In this document: positions 5,847 through 5,857 of the stretch, piece by piece
Layout of the letters: each line of letters starts with the position of its first letter
Position numbering within the stretch: the stretch's first letter is position 1
Source of the DNA: an uncultured Dorea sp.
GTDB taxonomy: Bacteria > Bacillota_A > Clostridia > Lachnospirales > Lachnospiraceae
Reading direction: 5' to 3'
Assembly: GCA_948468495.1 (NCBI GenBank)
Contig: CAOKJI010000144.1
Location: forward strand, 1-5,857
DNA: 5,857 nucleotides
Position numbers and translations under genes: made by a program
Notes under the pieces: generated by a model
Database searches by the model: none
What the model was told of the DNA's origin: nothing
Seen by the model: the letters and a program-made list of their open reading frames with translations, nothing else

Positions 5847-5857
5847 ATGAAACGGCC
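5847..5857 (+). CDS. Probable start of a divergent plus-strand gene (only first codons in window)
   Basis: ATG AAA CGG (M-K-R) runs off the right edge. It is preceded by GGAGGG (5833-5838) with an 8-base spacer, which is an ideal ribosome site. Only three codons are visible, so nothing can be said about the product, and the call rests on the ribosome site alone. Confidence 0.35.

Overview
The window looks like ordinary chromosomal DNA from a low-to-mid GC, Gram-positive anaerobe of the Clostridia, most likely Lachnospiraceae-like. This is inferred from strong AAAGGAG/GAGGAGG ribosome binding sites, a TTG start with an excellent Shine-Dalgarno, and the protein set: clostridial-type FeoB, a MalY/PatB C-S lyase, and a COG2509-type FAD protein with a cysteine cluster. 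No rRNA, tRNA, CRISPR array, prophage or insertion-sequence gene is visible.

Layout. Bases 1-923 (+) carry the C-terminal membrane half of the ferrous iron transporter FeoB, cut by the left edge. It converges, 18 bases apart, with a minus-strand pair: a class-3-type aldehyde dehydrogenase (942-2309, TTG start) preceded by a MalY/PatB-type aminotransferase/C-S lyase (2353-3561). The two are 43 bases apart and are probably co-transcribed. A 155-base gap with a possible promoter and a short hairpin separates them from apt (3717-4241), which has its own extended -10 promoter and a clear start. A 129-base gap then leads to an uncharacterised FAD-dependent oxidoreductase (4371-5738). Its stop codon lies inside a 14-bp-stem inverted repeat that is flanked by 7-bp direct repeats. 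The last ~95 bases look like a divergent promoter region, with palindromes and an imperfect direct repeat, leading to the probable first codons of a plus-strand gene at 5847.

How the genes relate. Iron uptake, sulfur amino acid or C-S lyase chemistry, aldehyde oxidation, adenine salvage and a flavoprotein do not form an obvious single pathway. Only the MalY-type gene and the aldehyde dehydrogenase look like one transcription unit. The most unusual signal is a perfect 13-bp tandem duplication on the start codon of the FAD gene. It separates the Shine-Dalgarno from the in-frame ATG and creates a 9-codon out-of-frame minicistron. A loss or gain of one unit would change translation, so it could be a recent mutation or a slippage-type switch. 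No clearly new multi-gene system is visible.
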